Positions 11,270 to 24,425 of a DNA stretch of 64,000 nucleotides are shown here, piece by piece. The translations under genes were made by a program, and so were the position numbers. The notes under the pieces were generated by a model. That model was given only the letters and a program-made list of their open reading frames with translations, was not told where the DNA came from and ran no database searches. The stretch comes from Rhodocollybia butyracea. Lineage: Eukaryota > Basidiomycota > Agaricomycetes > Agaricales > Omphalotaceae. Within the stretch, counting starts at the first letter, position 1; each line of letters starts with the position of its first letter. The DNA is taken from NCBI GenBank assembly GCA_015501585.1, contig JADNRY010000051.1:1-64000 (forward strand), written 5' to 3'.

Positions 11270-12458
11270 TAATAGTAGAGAATCCGGGGACGGAGCATGA
11301 AAATTGGCGGGAAGATGTACCAATGGCAAACAGTATCAGCCTTGACTGAACAGCAATACATGATACAGTGGTGGCAGTTCCTCAATATTAAAGCAATATC
11401 AAATGGTTCACGTAGTTCTTGATCGCAGAATGCTTGTATCAGGATAAAAAGGCTGCCCTAATTGTTGGCTGTAAACCTATCCAGTAGGGAAGGGTACGAA
11501 GGAGCATGGAAGTTGGAATGCACCCATGGGGAAGCACTGTGCGTCTCGCCAGGACCAACTTGCTAAAACGGAAGAAGAGGGAAGTTCGAGAAAGAAAGAG
11601 CGGGAAAGGACATATGATAAGGACCCAGCATACGTTTTTACTTTTGAACATGGTTTGCATATTAGTTGTAGCGACACTCCGAAGGGCCGAATCCAGAATC
11701 TAGAAGATTACTTGAAATATCGCTGTGTTGACCTCAACTTTGATGGCTGGTGGCTATAATCGTAGAAGGTTCCCATTTCTCCGCCTGCTAGGATCTAAGA
11801 AGTCTCATCTCCTCCTATGCCCCGGTTTTAATGGTGAAATCGAGTCCAAAGACGAGCCCGGATGGGCGACGTGAAGCATTGACAGTAGAAATCCAAAAAT
11901 TTGAGGATGAGGATGTTCTTGAAGTGTCAAATTGGTGTTAAGCTAAGGGATATTCGGTGGCTGTACGAGCAGGAAAAAGCATTGAAACTTATGTCTGCCG
12001 AAATTGTGGTATTGGAGCGGGGAGTATGGTTTTTGAGGACAGAGAGCAGCGCGAGGTGTTAGAAACGGGACCAACAGCTAAGGAACTGATGCGCCTTTGA
12101 ACCTTCGACGTTCTAGCAGTTTCCCGCCACAGTGGCTGGCCATACCTAAGTGAGAAGTTGTTCAATTTACGATGCGCCTGTACAAAGCTGTCCTCGCAAC
12201 ATCATCGCCAAGCGCAAAAACCTTTGACGTCGGTCCTGTGGGCGCCCTCGGTTACAGTCAAATATCGAGAATTTGGGGCAACGAGTTTGATTTGACGTCA
12301 AAGGCGAAGGATAGAATGACTCACTAAGATGAGATATGATCAGCGACAGAATCTTGGACACGAAATCAAGATTCGGGCTCTGGAAGCCCCGCTTGAGCTT
12401 GTAAAGGTAGAACAGACACTGGCGCCGTACAAAGCCGAAGGTCACGGGTCAGACGCGG

Positions 12459-12466
12459 GTATATAA
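12459..12466 (+). promoter_or_regulatory. TATA box of histone H4 copy A
   Basis: The sequence gtatataag lies about 115 bp upstream of the H4 start codon. The second H4 gene has ttatataaa at the matching place, followed in both by a nearly identical leader (actttgctttcgacttccat and onwards). Confidence 0.65.
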
Positions 12467-12578
12467 GCGCACGCACTCTAATCAACTAAACGCACTTTGC
12501 TTTCGACTTCCATCTTCATCAAGACCTAACAGCCACTCGCCAACTCTCTTCGACTTTACTCTAATACTCTTCTATACA

Positions 12579-13054
<476 letters not shown>

Positions 13055-14247
13055 ACTAGGGCCTGGACTCGGTGCGTGATTTCTCTGTTTGTCATCGTCG
13101 TAGTTTCTGATCTCCGCTCTGTTTAGGCTAAAAATCATTCTTATTCGATTTGTACTACTATCATGTTTTGTACCATATGGACTCTCCTATCTGATATGCT
13201 CTCGAATAAATCCGTTCCGTGCTACTCTTTCATTTATGAGAATCATGGCAGGGAGCCAACACCGGCCGGACCGTTTGCTAATTGGCTGGACAAATACAAA
13301 CTGTGCTTGTTAGAGTGCGGTCGAATTTTCCCGTGCGAATCCAATGATAATCATTGTCATCACCATGGTTCAACCATCTCGATCAGGACGAGTCAGGAAT
13401 CCAACAACGAACGTCTACTGAGTCTACTATATTGCCACTGATCCAAGTTCGACGTTGATCACTCATTGCTTACTCGACATTGAAGACCTGATGATCGAGA
13501 GAAGCGCTGAGACTGGCACGGGAGGGCTGTGAGGGACTGGCCTGATTGGAGGGCGAGATGGGTGCGAAAGAGTTGGTGGACGCAGTGATTCGGACTTATC
13601 TATCCGACTCTGAATCCCTAGCTAACCACTTGACTCTTCCCATAATAAACTCCTCCCGATCGTAGTGCTGTCGCTATTGCTCGCGCCCCTTTTTCGGCCG
13701 CTCTGTGTTCCTTCTGCTCCTTTCCATTTTCATGTTAAGAGATTCCGCAAATTCGGGCATCCGAGCTGCTATGGCTTATGATATATTCTGTGTAGACTCC
13801 ACCAAGAGAGGGAGAAGCTTGCTGAATACGGTCGCTTTCTCTGATAATCCGAAGTGCACGAGTCGGAGCAACTTTGAATATATCCGTATATCGATTGACG
13901 AAGGGTCCCGAGTAGCCCCGCAGGCCGGTTCTTTAGAATTCTTCAAGTCTGTGCAATTCATAATTCATTTTTGTTTGATTTTTGTATATCTTAGGTTCTA
14001 AGAGCTCCAACGTTAATTCTTTCATCCTGCAAATTCGACATGGAGGCTCGGAGGGCTCCAAACACCTGCAATATGCTACGGTACTAACCAAGAGCTTGAC
14101 GCTATGCAACTCCATCAACATACTATCTGAGTATTTCCAACTTTCGTCCAGAGCGTATAAATACCAACTTTGCTTGTCCATTTCGACTCATCAACTGCTA
14201 TCGTTGCGTAGGAGCTGTTTTACTGACTTGGTCATGTGACGTAGCTT
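13055..14247. other. H4 3' flank and intergenic DNA
   Basis: Up to about 13230 the sequence aligns with the 3' flank of the other H4 copy, including atttgtactac and an aataaa word near 13205. Beyond that I see no supported gene. The open frame at 13705-14001 has no recognisable domain or splice context. Confidence 0.4.
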
Positions 14248-14255
14248 GCCAGGAG
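14248..14255. other. 8-bp target site duplication, left (GCCAGGAG)
   Basis: GCCAGGAG directly precedes the left inverted terminus of the element at 14256 and is repeated exactly at 15028-15035 after its right terminus. An 8-bp duplication is the hallmark of hAT transposase. Confidence 0.9.
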
Positions 14256-15027
14256 TAGGGTGGTGCTAACTGGAAAAGGTCATGTTAATAACGTTGCTAT
14301 TAACATGGGACCTTCAGGGGCCTGTTTAACACGAGTTAATAGCAGTTATTAACATTTGAGCGCTAACGTGATAATAACATGTTAATAGATGGTTTTTAAC
14401 ATGCTAATAACAATGTCTATGTGAATCACCTGTACCAGCATACCAATCCTAGTGAATCCTATCTGGCATGTCATCTTGACATCTATTCTGTAGATCCCAC
14501 TAGTAATTCGCTCCCAGCAAGCCCTGAGAATGTAGCTGAAGGACCACTCTTTGTTTTCGCCAATAACATAGTTAGTGCCTGTTAGTCAACTGTTAGTACC
14601 TCAGCATCAAGATATTGAAGCAGAAATTCCTGGTAAGAAGGGGGGAGGGGGGTCTGGCACACATGGAAACTTGGGGATTTTACCCTCCAGTGGGATCGAT
14701 ACCTATAGTATATAAATCCACGGGCAACGAAGATTAGGATAAGCCTGCTGCCTAAGACAACTCGCGAGTTAAATTTAAGACCCAAGAGTGTTCCAAACAA
14801 GCTCTAACTTGGAGGCTTTTTCTCTCAAGACTCGAGAGGCTGTCGCAAGGGCTGTCGAGCAGCAATATAAGAGCTATCTGACTGTCGCAGCCATACCATG
14901 GCCCACTAGAGTAGTTAACATGATTAACATGGTCCTCAGAGGCCAATGCTAATAGCATGTTATTAACATGTTATTAACATGTTAATTCACAGATGTTAAT
15001 TGAAACATAGGTTTTAGCACCACCCTA
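14256..15027. mobile_element. Non-autonomous hAT-like DNA element, 772 bp
   Basis: The element has matching 14-bp inverted ends (TAGGGTGGTGCTAA) and is flanked by perfect 8-bp duplications GCCAGGAG. Both subterminal regions are packed with the words cattaac/gttaatg and taacatgttaa in both orientations (about 14278-14415 and 14915-14995), as expected of transposase-binding subterminal repeats. The interior has no reading frame resembling a transposase, so it would depend on an enzyme encoded elsewhere. The family assignment to hAT rests on the 8-bp duplication and the TAGGG-type end. Confidence 0.88.
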
Positions 15028-15035
15028 GCCAGGAG

Positions 15036-15200
15036 GATTCCCTTAGCGGCGGCTTGGTTTGCACCGCGGGTGGGACTCCTAGCGGACAGTGCACTTCCAA
15101 ATAGATGCCATGTAGCTGGCGAAGGTACTACTGTATGAATGCCAGTATGTCTGATAACTTTTGAAGTTGATTCAAGGAGTCGTGACTAATGGAATCATGT
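15036..15200. other. Short intergenic flank right of the hAT-like element
   Basis: The right-hand target duplication ends at 15035. No gene is seen before the direct repeat that starts near 15200. Confidence 0.4.
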
Positions 15201-15755
15201 CCCTAAGGATCGCCGTAAACGTAAAGCAGGGCTTGGTAGTGGTTGGTTCTGCTATCACAGCCGGTTTTTTGCTTCCAATTGATTCTGGCTAGTAGTTACT
15301 GTGTCCACTGTGCATCCATAATATTATCTTTGTGCTTAAGTTGCGCTTACTATGTAGAGTGACTAAATTTCCATGCGAGCTTCAACTGCCCTGGCGTTTA
15401 TATCTTGAAACGTACCGGAGTGCTCCACTTCTTCCCTTCATTCCTTCCCAAATCCAAAATTGCAGTCAGTCCCACAGAAAGTAACCGTCGTTTTATCTCC
15501 CCGGGCTTTGAACCTTCACTAAAGAATAATTAATGGAATTTTGCCTCTGAGGAAGGATCACCGTAAACGTAAGCCAGGGCTCAGTGGTCCTTGGGTTCTG
15601 CTTCAATAGCTATTCCCTTGCTTCTGATTGGTTTCGAAACTCTGCTGATACTAGTTACATCCAAGTGTGCATTCACAATCAAATTGTTCTGCCATTTGCC
15701 CGAAGTCGCATCTAAGTACCACCGCTTACTACTATGTGGAGTGATGCAGGATGGC
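15201..15755. repeat. Imperfect direct repeat, two units of about 190 bp
   Basis: The segment from ggatcgccgtaaacgtaaag (about 15207) to the cttactatgtagagtga word near 15360 recurs from ggatcaccgtaaacgtaag (about 15557) to cttactactatgtggagtga near 15745. The units are diverged and about 350 bp apart. No protein is evident. Confidence 0.55.
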
Positions 15756-17511
15756 TACACTACCAAGTTTCAGTCCAAATTCTCAACTTGTGAGCAGCGA
15801 ACCCTAGCGAACCCGAGTATAACGGCTATCTGACTGCACCATCGAGGCCCGAGGAGTGGTTGTATGGCTGATTTGTTTAATGCACCAGAACTCTAAGTTC
15901 TAACATCCGCTCGGGAGAATACGGAACTTATGAGTCTTCTTTAGACGTCACCTCGATACTTGATGCCTTCAGTCAGAATCAATGTTTGTGCTCGAATATA
16001 GTGACTATAGACTTACCTGCAGAGGTGTACAGTAGTCTAGTAGTATATCGTCAGTGATACGTGATTGATTCAACTAACACCCTTCGAGTTGTATAGTTAA
16101 AATAAATACTTCCGGATTTGCCGGATTTGAAGATGGTTTAGAATTAGGATGTTTACACATGATACAAGTTGACGATTGGGCGGCTGGCCTTGACTAACAT
16201 ATCTGTAATGTAGAACTACCATTCACGGCTATTTCTGCATTTCCATTGGCAAACCCGCTCCCCTGAGTCCTCCCACGGTATAGAAATTCCCCGCTGTCTA
16301 GAAACTTGCCCCCTCTTATCGACAGGTGGGAACGCGTCAGGTGGTATTCCGGGAAAACATGCGAAATCGGCGAATAGAAAACAGTTGTTTGATGTCATCA
16401 GGTACTTCTTGGCCATCTTATCTGTACTCACTGATTAGAATCATCATTAGATTATCCGTATTCATGCTACGTGTATAAGATAGCGGTTGCAGCGTAAGTA
16501 CCTTGACCTGAGTCTTAACCAAAGTCCATTCACGGATCACGAAGTCATAGGCTGTTGAATCTTTACGGTTAAGTCTTTTCGGATTATGCTATCACTATCT
16601 ATAAAGCTTCGTCCTATTAGATCGATGGCTGTGAAATCATGAATTGATGACAGTTGAAGTAGAACGATGATGCGAGAGATTGGGTCCTGGACTAGGAGAC
16701 CTTGGACCAGATATCAGTGAGCTAGCTAGACTGTGCCCTGGTTGGCTGCATGGCAGCGACTCTAGTCTCCTTCCCAGCAGCTGTATACGGTGGACTATTT
16801 ACCAGCACTCAAATGGAGACTGAGTTTTCGTGACTTCGGATTGTTGTAGTTCGCCGAGCCGATGATGACATCATGTCAATCCGGCACTGATACTCTTCCG
16901 ATGTAGCTTACTGATGTACTTACCAAGCTACTTACTAATACTTACAGACCCGGTAGATACCTCGTAGAGTACCCGTACTGTAGTATATAAGGCCTGGTCC
17001 AAAGGCCAAGTAGTGATATAGAGCAATAGAGCACTTGTACCTCCAATCTCCTGAGGGAGCCTCACGGCTCCGAGTCCCCACTGCGCCGGATACCTACGAC
17101 ACGGATTGTGCCTGTTCCTTAGGTCAATCTGTTTGAAATATTGCTAGTACGAATGATACACTGATATATTGAAACCGGGCCGCTTTCCACTGCAGCCTAT
17201 AAAAGATTGAGGCTTTGTTGGCCGTTCTTTCTTCCGCTCCCCCATGTCAACGGAACCGTCCGCAACGCCGTCAGGAAACGTTTTACAATTTTATCAAAGT
17301 TCTACAGTCTTAAACGTGAATGGGGGAACGTAAGGCGAATTCATGGAAGTTTGTCGATATTGCTTATACTATGATGCCATTACAGCGTAGATGGAGGAGA
17401 CCAGGCTACAGTTATAGGAAGTAGTCTGAATGTACTGGACCCGTCTGGGTATGGGGATCATGCTCAAATGAATCTAGCTCTGAGCTGATTTATTCCGGTT
17501 TCAGGCCTCAG
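15756..17511. other. Long intergenic region upstream of the NB-ARC gene
   Basis: I see no supported gene. A TATA-like tagtatataagg near 16980 and ctataaaagatt near 17200 could be promoter elements of the downstream NB-ARC gene or of something lost. Confidence 0.35.
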
Positions 17512-20500
17512 ATGTTCTCACAGGCCTCTAACTTTCAAATCAGCAATTCTATTTTTCAATCTGCGCATACTATCAACAATAATATCATAAACAATTCCCT
17601 CGAAAATATCAGCGCTCCTTTAGGTATATATCACTTTGTGATTGAGATGGAAAAAAGACTCTGATTAAAATTTTCCAGGGTATCAACAGAGAATGTCAAA
17701 TGTACCTTCCTCTACACAGCAGTTCATTGGCAGGGACACAATCATTTCCTCGCTTGAATCTCATTTCCTCGAGGGTACACCATCTGTTGCTCAACGCAAA
17801 CAGAAGATATATCTTCTCTGGGGATTGGGAGGGGCTGGAAAAACACAAACAGCTCTGGAGTTTGCATTTCGGTTTCAAGATAGGTGAGGAAGTGTTGATA
17901 TCTACAATCGAAGTCAAGTTGAATAGTTTTCTGATAGTTTTAGCAAAGTGTTTCTGATTTGTGCTGCTTCGGAAAATCTCATTCATGCAAGTTTTTATGA
18001 CATTGCTAAACAGGAAGGATTGGTAGAGCCCACGTGGTTGATTGGCAAAGGATTGCTTGAAGACCGGAAAGAAGAATGGCTGGTCATTTATGACAATGCT
18101 GACAACCCTAGACTCAACATGGGAAAATTTTACCCTCTTGCCGCCATGGGAATATCATCATCACTTCAAGGAATGAAGCATTAGTCCAGCTTACTGTTGG
18201 TGATGGGATGGCTACAGAGCTGAAGGGTATGGATGAAGAGGACGCCATAAAACTTTTGTCAATCTATGCTGGAGTGAAAAACGCAACTGCTGAAGAAAGT
18301 GCAACTTTAGTGGATATTACCAGAACCCTGCATGGCTTTCCACTGGCGCTAATTCAGGCCGGCGCCTATATTCAGCAGTTAGGATGCTTATCTACATACC
18401 TAGAGAGATTCCAGTCTCAAAGAGCTGAAATACTTGCAACAGATAGGTCACAAAGCATTGATGACTACACATTATCCATTTACTCTACTTGGAATCTGAG
18501 CTGGAAGATGTTAAGTGATTCTGCTCAGGAATTCCTCAGAATTTGCTCATATCTGCATTTTGAAAATATTCCGCGCAGGTTCTTCCAGAGAGCAGTACAA
18601 AATGTGGATACAATAAGCCAAAAGCATCCTGGGGAATTGATGAATCAAGTCATTGCTACACTTCAGAAACTTTTCTTAAATCCAAGGCAATGGAACGATT
18701 TAGCAATGGACTCTATCATAATCCAACTTAAATCATTCTCTCTCATTCAGGTTCTACATGGTGGCATACTCTACAATATACACCCTTTGGTGCATCAATG
18801 GGTCTTGGATGGTATAAAGAATCATATGGACACTCTCGTCACAGCAGTCCTGGCAACATCATTTGGAAATCTGAGAAAGAATGAGACAAGCAAGAGTGAC
18901 ACACTTTTTGTACTTGAGATTCAATCGCACTCCCAATGGGCTAAACCCTTGGATATAAATGAAGTTTTTATCTGGGAAGCTTTCCGACAGCTGTGGTCTC
19001 GGAGTGGTCATTTTGCAAAAGAATTGGAACTAGCGAAGCACATGCTCCATGTCTCAGAGACATCTAATGGCAAAGAGCATCCCGAAACTCTCAAGTGCAC
19101 TGAAAACCTAGGAGTAGTATATTCACGTTTGGGCCAGTACAATAATGCACTTGAATTGGAGCAACCATTACTTGAACGGTCAAAGGATGTTCTAGGAGAG
19201 CAACATTCTGACACCCTTATGCGAATACAGTACCTGGCAACCACATATCAGGATATTGGGAAATATAACGATGCCCTCCGGTTGCAAGAACCATTACTTG
19301 AATTATCAAAGACACTTCTTGGTGGGCAATATCCTGAAACTCTCAGGCGCACTCAGGATCTGGCAATAACTTATGGAAGACTGGGGAGATACGATGAAGC
19401 ACTTGACCTACGTAAATCATTGCTACAACTATTTGAGGAAATCTGGGGAAAAGAGCATCCAGAGACCCTCTCTCAAGTTCAGAATTTGGCCGTGGCATAT
19501 AAGATGCTGGGGGACCACAATAAGGCACTTGAGCTAGAGAAACCGTTGGTCGAACTGTCAGAGAAATTGCTGGGTAACAAGCATCCAACTAGCCTCAATC
19601 GCCTCCAGAACCTGGGAAGAACATATCAGGAACTGGGGAGGTATAACAATGCTCTTGAGTTGCAGGAGCCTTTGCTTAGTTTATCAGAGAAGGTCCTGGG
19701 CAAGCGACATCCATACACCCTCATTCGGATTGATCTCCTTGGAGTAACATATGGGAAACTTGGGAGATACAAGGATGCGCTTGAGCTGCAGGAGACCTTG
19801 CCTACATTGTCAGAGCAAGTTCTGGGTGATCAGCATCCCGACACTCTTAACCGAATTCAGAACCTGGCAATCACATATCATGACCTTGACAGATACAAAG
19901 AGGCCCTTGATTTGGAAGAGCCTTTGGCCAAATTATCAGCCCAACTCCTGGGTCCACAGCACCCAGATACCTTAACTCGTAATCAGAATCTGGCAATAGC
20001 ATATAAGGGGTTAGGCCAGTATAATCAGGCACTTGGAATAGAGGAACCATTATTCCAATTGTCACAACAATTTCTGGGTAGTCAACACGTTGACACTCTT
20101 GCTCGGATGGGGAACCTGGCAGTGACATACAAAATGCTAGGAAATTTTAGTAAAGCACTTCAGTTGGAGGAACCTCTATTGAAACTATCAGAAGAAGTCC
20201 TGGGTAAATACCATCCACAGACTCTTACACATACCCACAATCTAGCAATTACATTCGGGGTTTTTGGAAGACACAATGAGGCACTTGAACTTGAGAAACC
20301 ATTACTTGAGATATCAAAGGAAAAGCTTGGTGCACAGAATCCAGTCACCCTTGCTCGGGCTCAGCATCTTGCAGTGACACTTAAGGCATTATACAGGTAC
20401 AAAGAGGCGCTTGAGCTGGAGCAACCATTACTTGAACTATCTTCGGAAACCTTAGGAGGAAATCATCAGCTTACCCTACTTCGAAACCAGAACCTGGCAA

Positions 20501-21071
20501 TAACATTTAGGCATCTTGGGAGACACAAAGAGGCCCTTGAATTGGAGGAATCATTAGTCTCAGTCACTAAGCAATTGCAGGGTGAGAGGCATCCAAATAC
20601 CCTTGTTCGAATGGAGAGTCTGGCCAAGACATATAGTGAGCTAGGTGAATATCATAAGGCACTCGAGTTAGAGGAGCCGTTGGTTACATTATCTTCAGAA
20701 ATCTTGGGCAAAGACCATTTGATCACCCTCCGCCGAAGAGGGCCTTAGCAACAACATATGGGCATCTTGGGCGATACGATGATGCCTTACGTTTGCGGGA
20801 GCCAATGCTCAGGCTCTCAAAGCAACATCTGGGTAAGCAGCATCCAATGACCTTAATTCAAACTGAGAAAATAGTGAGCATATATAAGGGCATGGGGAAA
20901 TACTCTGAGGCACTTGAGCTGGAGGAACCATTGGTTGAGTTGTCACAGGCAGTCCTGGGTAGACAAAATCCAATCACCCTTGCTCGAGAGGAGAATCTGA
21001 CAATGACATATGCAAACTTGGTGAGACAAATTGATGCCCAGATGTCAGAGCACCCTCAGAATAGTATGTAG
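17512..21071 (+). pseudogene. NB-ARC / TPR STAND protein (fungal NLR-like), with two frameshifts
   Basis: This is a signal-transducing NTPase of the fungal NLR type: a short N-terminus, an NB-ARC switch and a TPR sensor. Exons are 17512-17623, 17679-17883 and 17944 onward, with 55- and 60-bp introns in consistent phase. NB-ARC motifs are FIGRD, the P-loop GLGGAGKT (about 17822-17845), Walker B LVIYDNAD, NIIITSRN and GFPLAL. From 19078 to 20967 there are 15 full 42-residue TPR units of the kinesin-light-chain type (pattern HPxTLxxxxNLAxTYxxLGxY), plus a partial 16th. One base is missing near 18134 (between KFYP and the HGNIIITSRN motif) and one near 20735 (in repeat 14). Each lies in a short homopolymer, so they may be real lesions or assembly errors. 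A transcript would settle this. Confidence 0.88.
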
Positions 21072-21714
21072 ACTCTAGAGTGCACCACCTCAGCTCTGTC
21101 ATGCCTCCACTGTCACCAATTGCTCCTGATATTCTGTGTTGACACCCGGATTGTCTCCCAACGGATGTCATCCATCTGCCTTCTGTTAGGCATTATTATC
21201 TATTGTCTGCATTTTACTTACTATGAAACAATCTTCTCACTTGCTTCTTCCATGTAACATATTCTCTAACTGTAACCACTGGTCTGTGAACTAGTTGTAC
21301 TATGATCTATCTTTATCTTGCTCTTCTGCCATCATTCTATCAATGTGCTCTCACTCTATTCTTGCTTGTCTACCTGTCTTATTACTGTTGTCTTATTACT
21401 CTTACACAGGACAGGTCATCAGTCCCTCATTTGTTTGTACTTGTACACTTCCGAGGGTACATTGCTTTATTTATCATTCTAAGCTTACACTTATTCATGT
21501 AGCTTGTACAGTATTAGGTTCCACAGGTAATTAATTACATCAATACAAATTCTTTTTGTACTTGTACACTTCTGAGGCTCGTACTTATTAAGTTCCACAG
21601 GCGTGCTAGTGACCATTGCCCCGGAGCGGAGCTCTATTGTCGAGCTGAGAATCAAATCATGACCAGTTTATACAAGCAGAGGTAAAAGAGGAATATAATA
21701 GGGTTATCTTTATT
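21072..21714. other. Intergenic region with small direct repeats
   Basis: No gene is seen. The words tttgtacttgtacacttc and ttccacagg occur twice, about 115 bp apart (near 21435 and 21555), a small duplication or the trace of a short element. Confidence 0.4.
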
Positions 21715-22782
21715 GAGGCGATTACAGAATCTGAGGACGGAGCATGAAACTTAAGAGTGTAGGAGCGGGAATGTGTACCGAGCTGACAGTAAAATACAGT
21801 ACCGTGGTAGTCCCTCAATATCAAGTGGTTCGCGTCGTTCTTGATTGCGGCACGCTTGTATTCAGCTCAAAAGGCTGCCATAATCGTTACTCGAAAACCT
21901 GTCCAGCTGGGGAGGATACGAAGAAAGAGCACGGAAATTGGATTGTGCTGGGTGAACACCGGGTGTGTTGCTGGGTACGACAGGCCATCGAACAGGAAAG
22001 GAGTTGGAGGAAGAACAGAATAGACATTCGATCGTGAAAGAAGCCAAACATTGCATATGCAGTTATAGACTCGGAAGTGGACTCTAGAGTTAGCGACGCT
22101 TAGACGGGTCAAATCCAGAACCTAGACGATTGCTTGAAGTATTGCCTGGGTTCACCGCTATTCCAGAAGCTTGCCATTCTTCCACTCGCTAGGATCTAAG
22201 AAGTCCCATCTTCTCCCGTTCTTCGGTTCCAAAGGGCGAGATCAAGTTCAAGAACGAGACGGGATGGGCGACCCAGATGCATGCGTGGCGAGTTGACACA
22301 ACAGGAGAAAGAATTATATGCACTAGAACGCCTTAGTTACCTACACGAGCAAGGAAAAGTATTGAAACTTGCTTCTGCCGAGATTGTGGTGTTGGAGCTC
22401 GATGGGAGTATGGAAGAATATTGTTGTCGAGAACGGACAGAGATGCGTGAGGTTGTAGAGCAGATATTGATATTAAGACAGAGGAGTATACCACCTTGTT
22501 CCAGCAGTTCTCCTAGCTTCAAGCTTTAGTATTGAGGTGGCCGAATTGCGATGCGCCTGTCCTAACCGCAACATCAATGTCATGGTCGAAAACCCTGAAC
22601 TCGAGCCTGGTAAAGTCCGAGCAGATAACTTTGTAGTAGTTCGAACATCGGGCTGACGAGTTGCATTCAACGTCACAAAAGAAGACACCGAAAGCAAGAA
22701 AGAAGTTCGTAGAAAGGTGACTCATGAGTCGATGAGTCGTATTACCGGAGCCGTGCCGGCGCAGTCACGTGGCAGACGCGGT

Positions 22783-22790
22783 TATATAAA
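22783..22790 (+). promoter_or_regulatory. TATA box of histone H4 copy B
   Basis: The word tatataaa lies about 110 bp before the start codon, in the same position relative to the conserved leader as in copy A. Confidence 0.65.
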
Positions 22791-22897
22791 GCGCGCGCGA
22801 TCAACTAAACACACTTTGCTTTCGACTTCCATCTTCATCAAGGCCTAACAGCCACTCGCCAACTCTCTTCGACTTTACTCTAACACTCTTCTATACA

Positions 22898-23366
22898 ATG
22901 TCTGGACGTGGCAAAGGTGGAAAGGGACTCGGAAAGGGCGGTGCCAAGGTCAGTACCATCTTTCATGCAACTCGTCGTCAATCTAACTCACCTTTGCTCT
23001 CAGCGTCATCGTAAAATTCTTCGTGACAACATCCAGGGTAGGCAACTCTCGAAGGCCTTCGCTCACTAGTACTCACATCTTCCCCAGGTATCACCAAACC
23101 TGCTATCCGTCGTCTCGCTCGTCGTGGAGGTGTCAAGCGTATCTCTGGTCTCATCTATGAAGAAACCCGTGGTGTCTTGAAAATTTTCCTCGAGAACGTC
23201 ATCCGTGACTCCGTCACATACACTGAGCACGCCAAACGGTACGTTTACTCATCATCGTCGCCAGTCACTAGACTAATAGATCTTTATTAGTAAAACTGTT
23301 ACTGCTCTTGACGTCGTGTATGCTTTGAAGCGATCTGGTCGTACTCTATATGGTTTCGGTGCGTAA
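22898..23366 (+). CDS. Histone H4 (copy B)
   Basis: This second complete H4 gene has exons at 22898-22948, 23004-23037, 23088-23238 and 23291-23366, again 312 coding bases and 103 residues. Introns 1 and 2 have the same length and almost the same sequence as in copy A. Intron 3 is shorter (52 against 59 bp) and more diverged. The codon differences I noticed are silent, so both genes should make the same protein ending YGFGA, here with a TAA stop. The 3' flank is closer to the orphan exon at 7.45 kb than copy A is. The start is fixed by [11 protein letters not shown] and the conserved leader. Confidence 0.97.
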
Positions 23367-24425
23367 ACAGGGCCCGTAGGTGAGTGGTATTTCTTTCTGT
23401 CGTCGTCGTTTCTGACTATCTCCGTTCTGTTAGGCTGTTGATTGTAACTATTCTTCTATTCTTATTCGATTTGTACTATCATCTTTTGTACCCTATCGGC
23501 TTGAGCTCTCCTATATGTTATGTCTCAGAATAAATATGTTCTATGCTACTCATCTAGCCACGACAACTTCCGTCTGAGAAGGAAACAATGATGACTGGTG
23601 GAGCTTTTTACTGAGCAGCTCACTGAATGCATCCACGTTGCGCTACTGGCGTTCGCTCCACGTTGAACGCCAGTGGTCAAAATTACTATGTACTCTACGC
23701 AAGCCATACATCCAATGTGCTGCACCGTTACTAACTTGAACATGGTCACAGAGCTTAGCCCCATGATCAACAGAACTCCAACTCCCGCAGCTGTATCCCA
23801 CGCCAATTCAGAAGTCTATATATGATAAGTACCAAGTTACATCCATTATTTCCGAAGGATTGCGATAGCCCGCTTTGACTTTCTATAACCGGTAATATGT
23901 ACTAGTACGACTCTAAGGAAGAGATTAACCTAACAAAAGAAATCAAATAAGAAATTTAAAGTAACATACCGATGAAATGCTTCATACAGACCTATCATTC
24001 GCGTTAAAACACTTAAAAGCCTCCTGAAAACTATAAATAGTAACTTAGTTGCTGGCGATCAGTGTGGTGCTTTCTTTTGTGTTTTTTCTACTGTTTGGTG
24101 AACATTGAACGACAATTCGCATAACTTGAACTTGCCAATTAACAAATAAAGCCCGCCATCACAGCAATCTGTTGCGTAGCGCCACGTTGATTTCCTTGTA
24201 TTTCTAAGTACAGAGTATTGTATTCCCACTAACGAGGTACTAAAAGACTTTTTGTCATTGGCAGGCTACTGCAACGCAACGCGTCGAGTCAAGGCCATAC
24301 AGCAGAGCTTTATACTATTTGCACCGCATTGTGATTCTATATAATGCAGTATAAAAGGAAACACAACGAGCACACAAGTATCACTAAACGCTCATCTCCT
24401 TCTCGCCACAGCCAACTTATTAACC
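23367..24425. other. Intergenic region before the 24.4-kb gene
   Basis: No gene is supported. The H4 3' flank runs to about 23540. A TATA-like word (tataatgcagtataaaagga, about 24338-24358) lies 70-90 bp before the next start codon. Confidence 0.4.

Larger units (their letters stand above)
21715..23540. repeat. Segmental duplication, copy B (contains histone H4)
   Basis: This is the partner of 11270-13230. The region upstream of the promoter is diverged but collinear with copy A. One frame (22281-22529) stays open here, encoding a Glu-rich stretch (EKELYALERLSYLHEQGK), but the matching part of copy A is broken, so it is unlikely to be a conserved gene. The H4 unit is nearly identical in the two copies. 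Confidence 0.8.

Noticed and set aside
22281..22529. 82-residue frame upstream of histone H4 copy B as a conserved gene
   Set aside because: The collinear part of copy A does not keep the frame, so it is not under shared selection.
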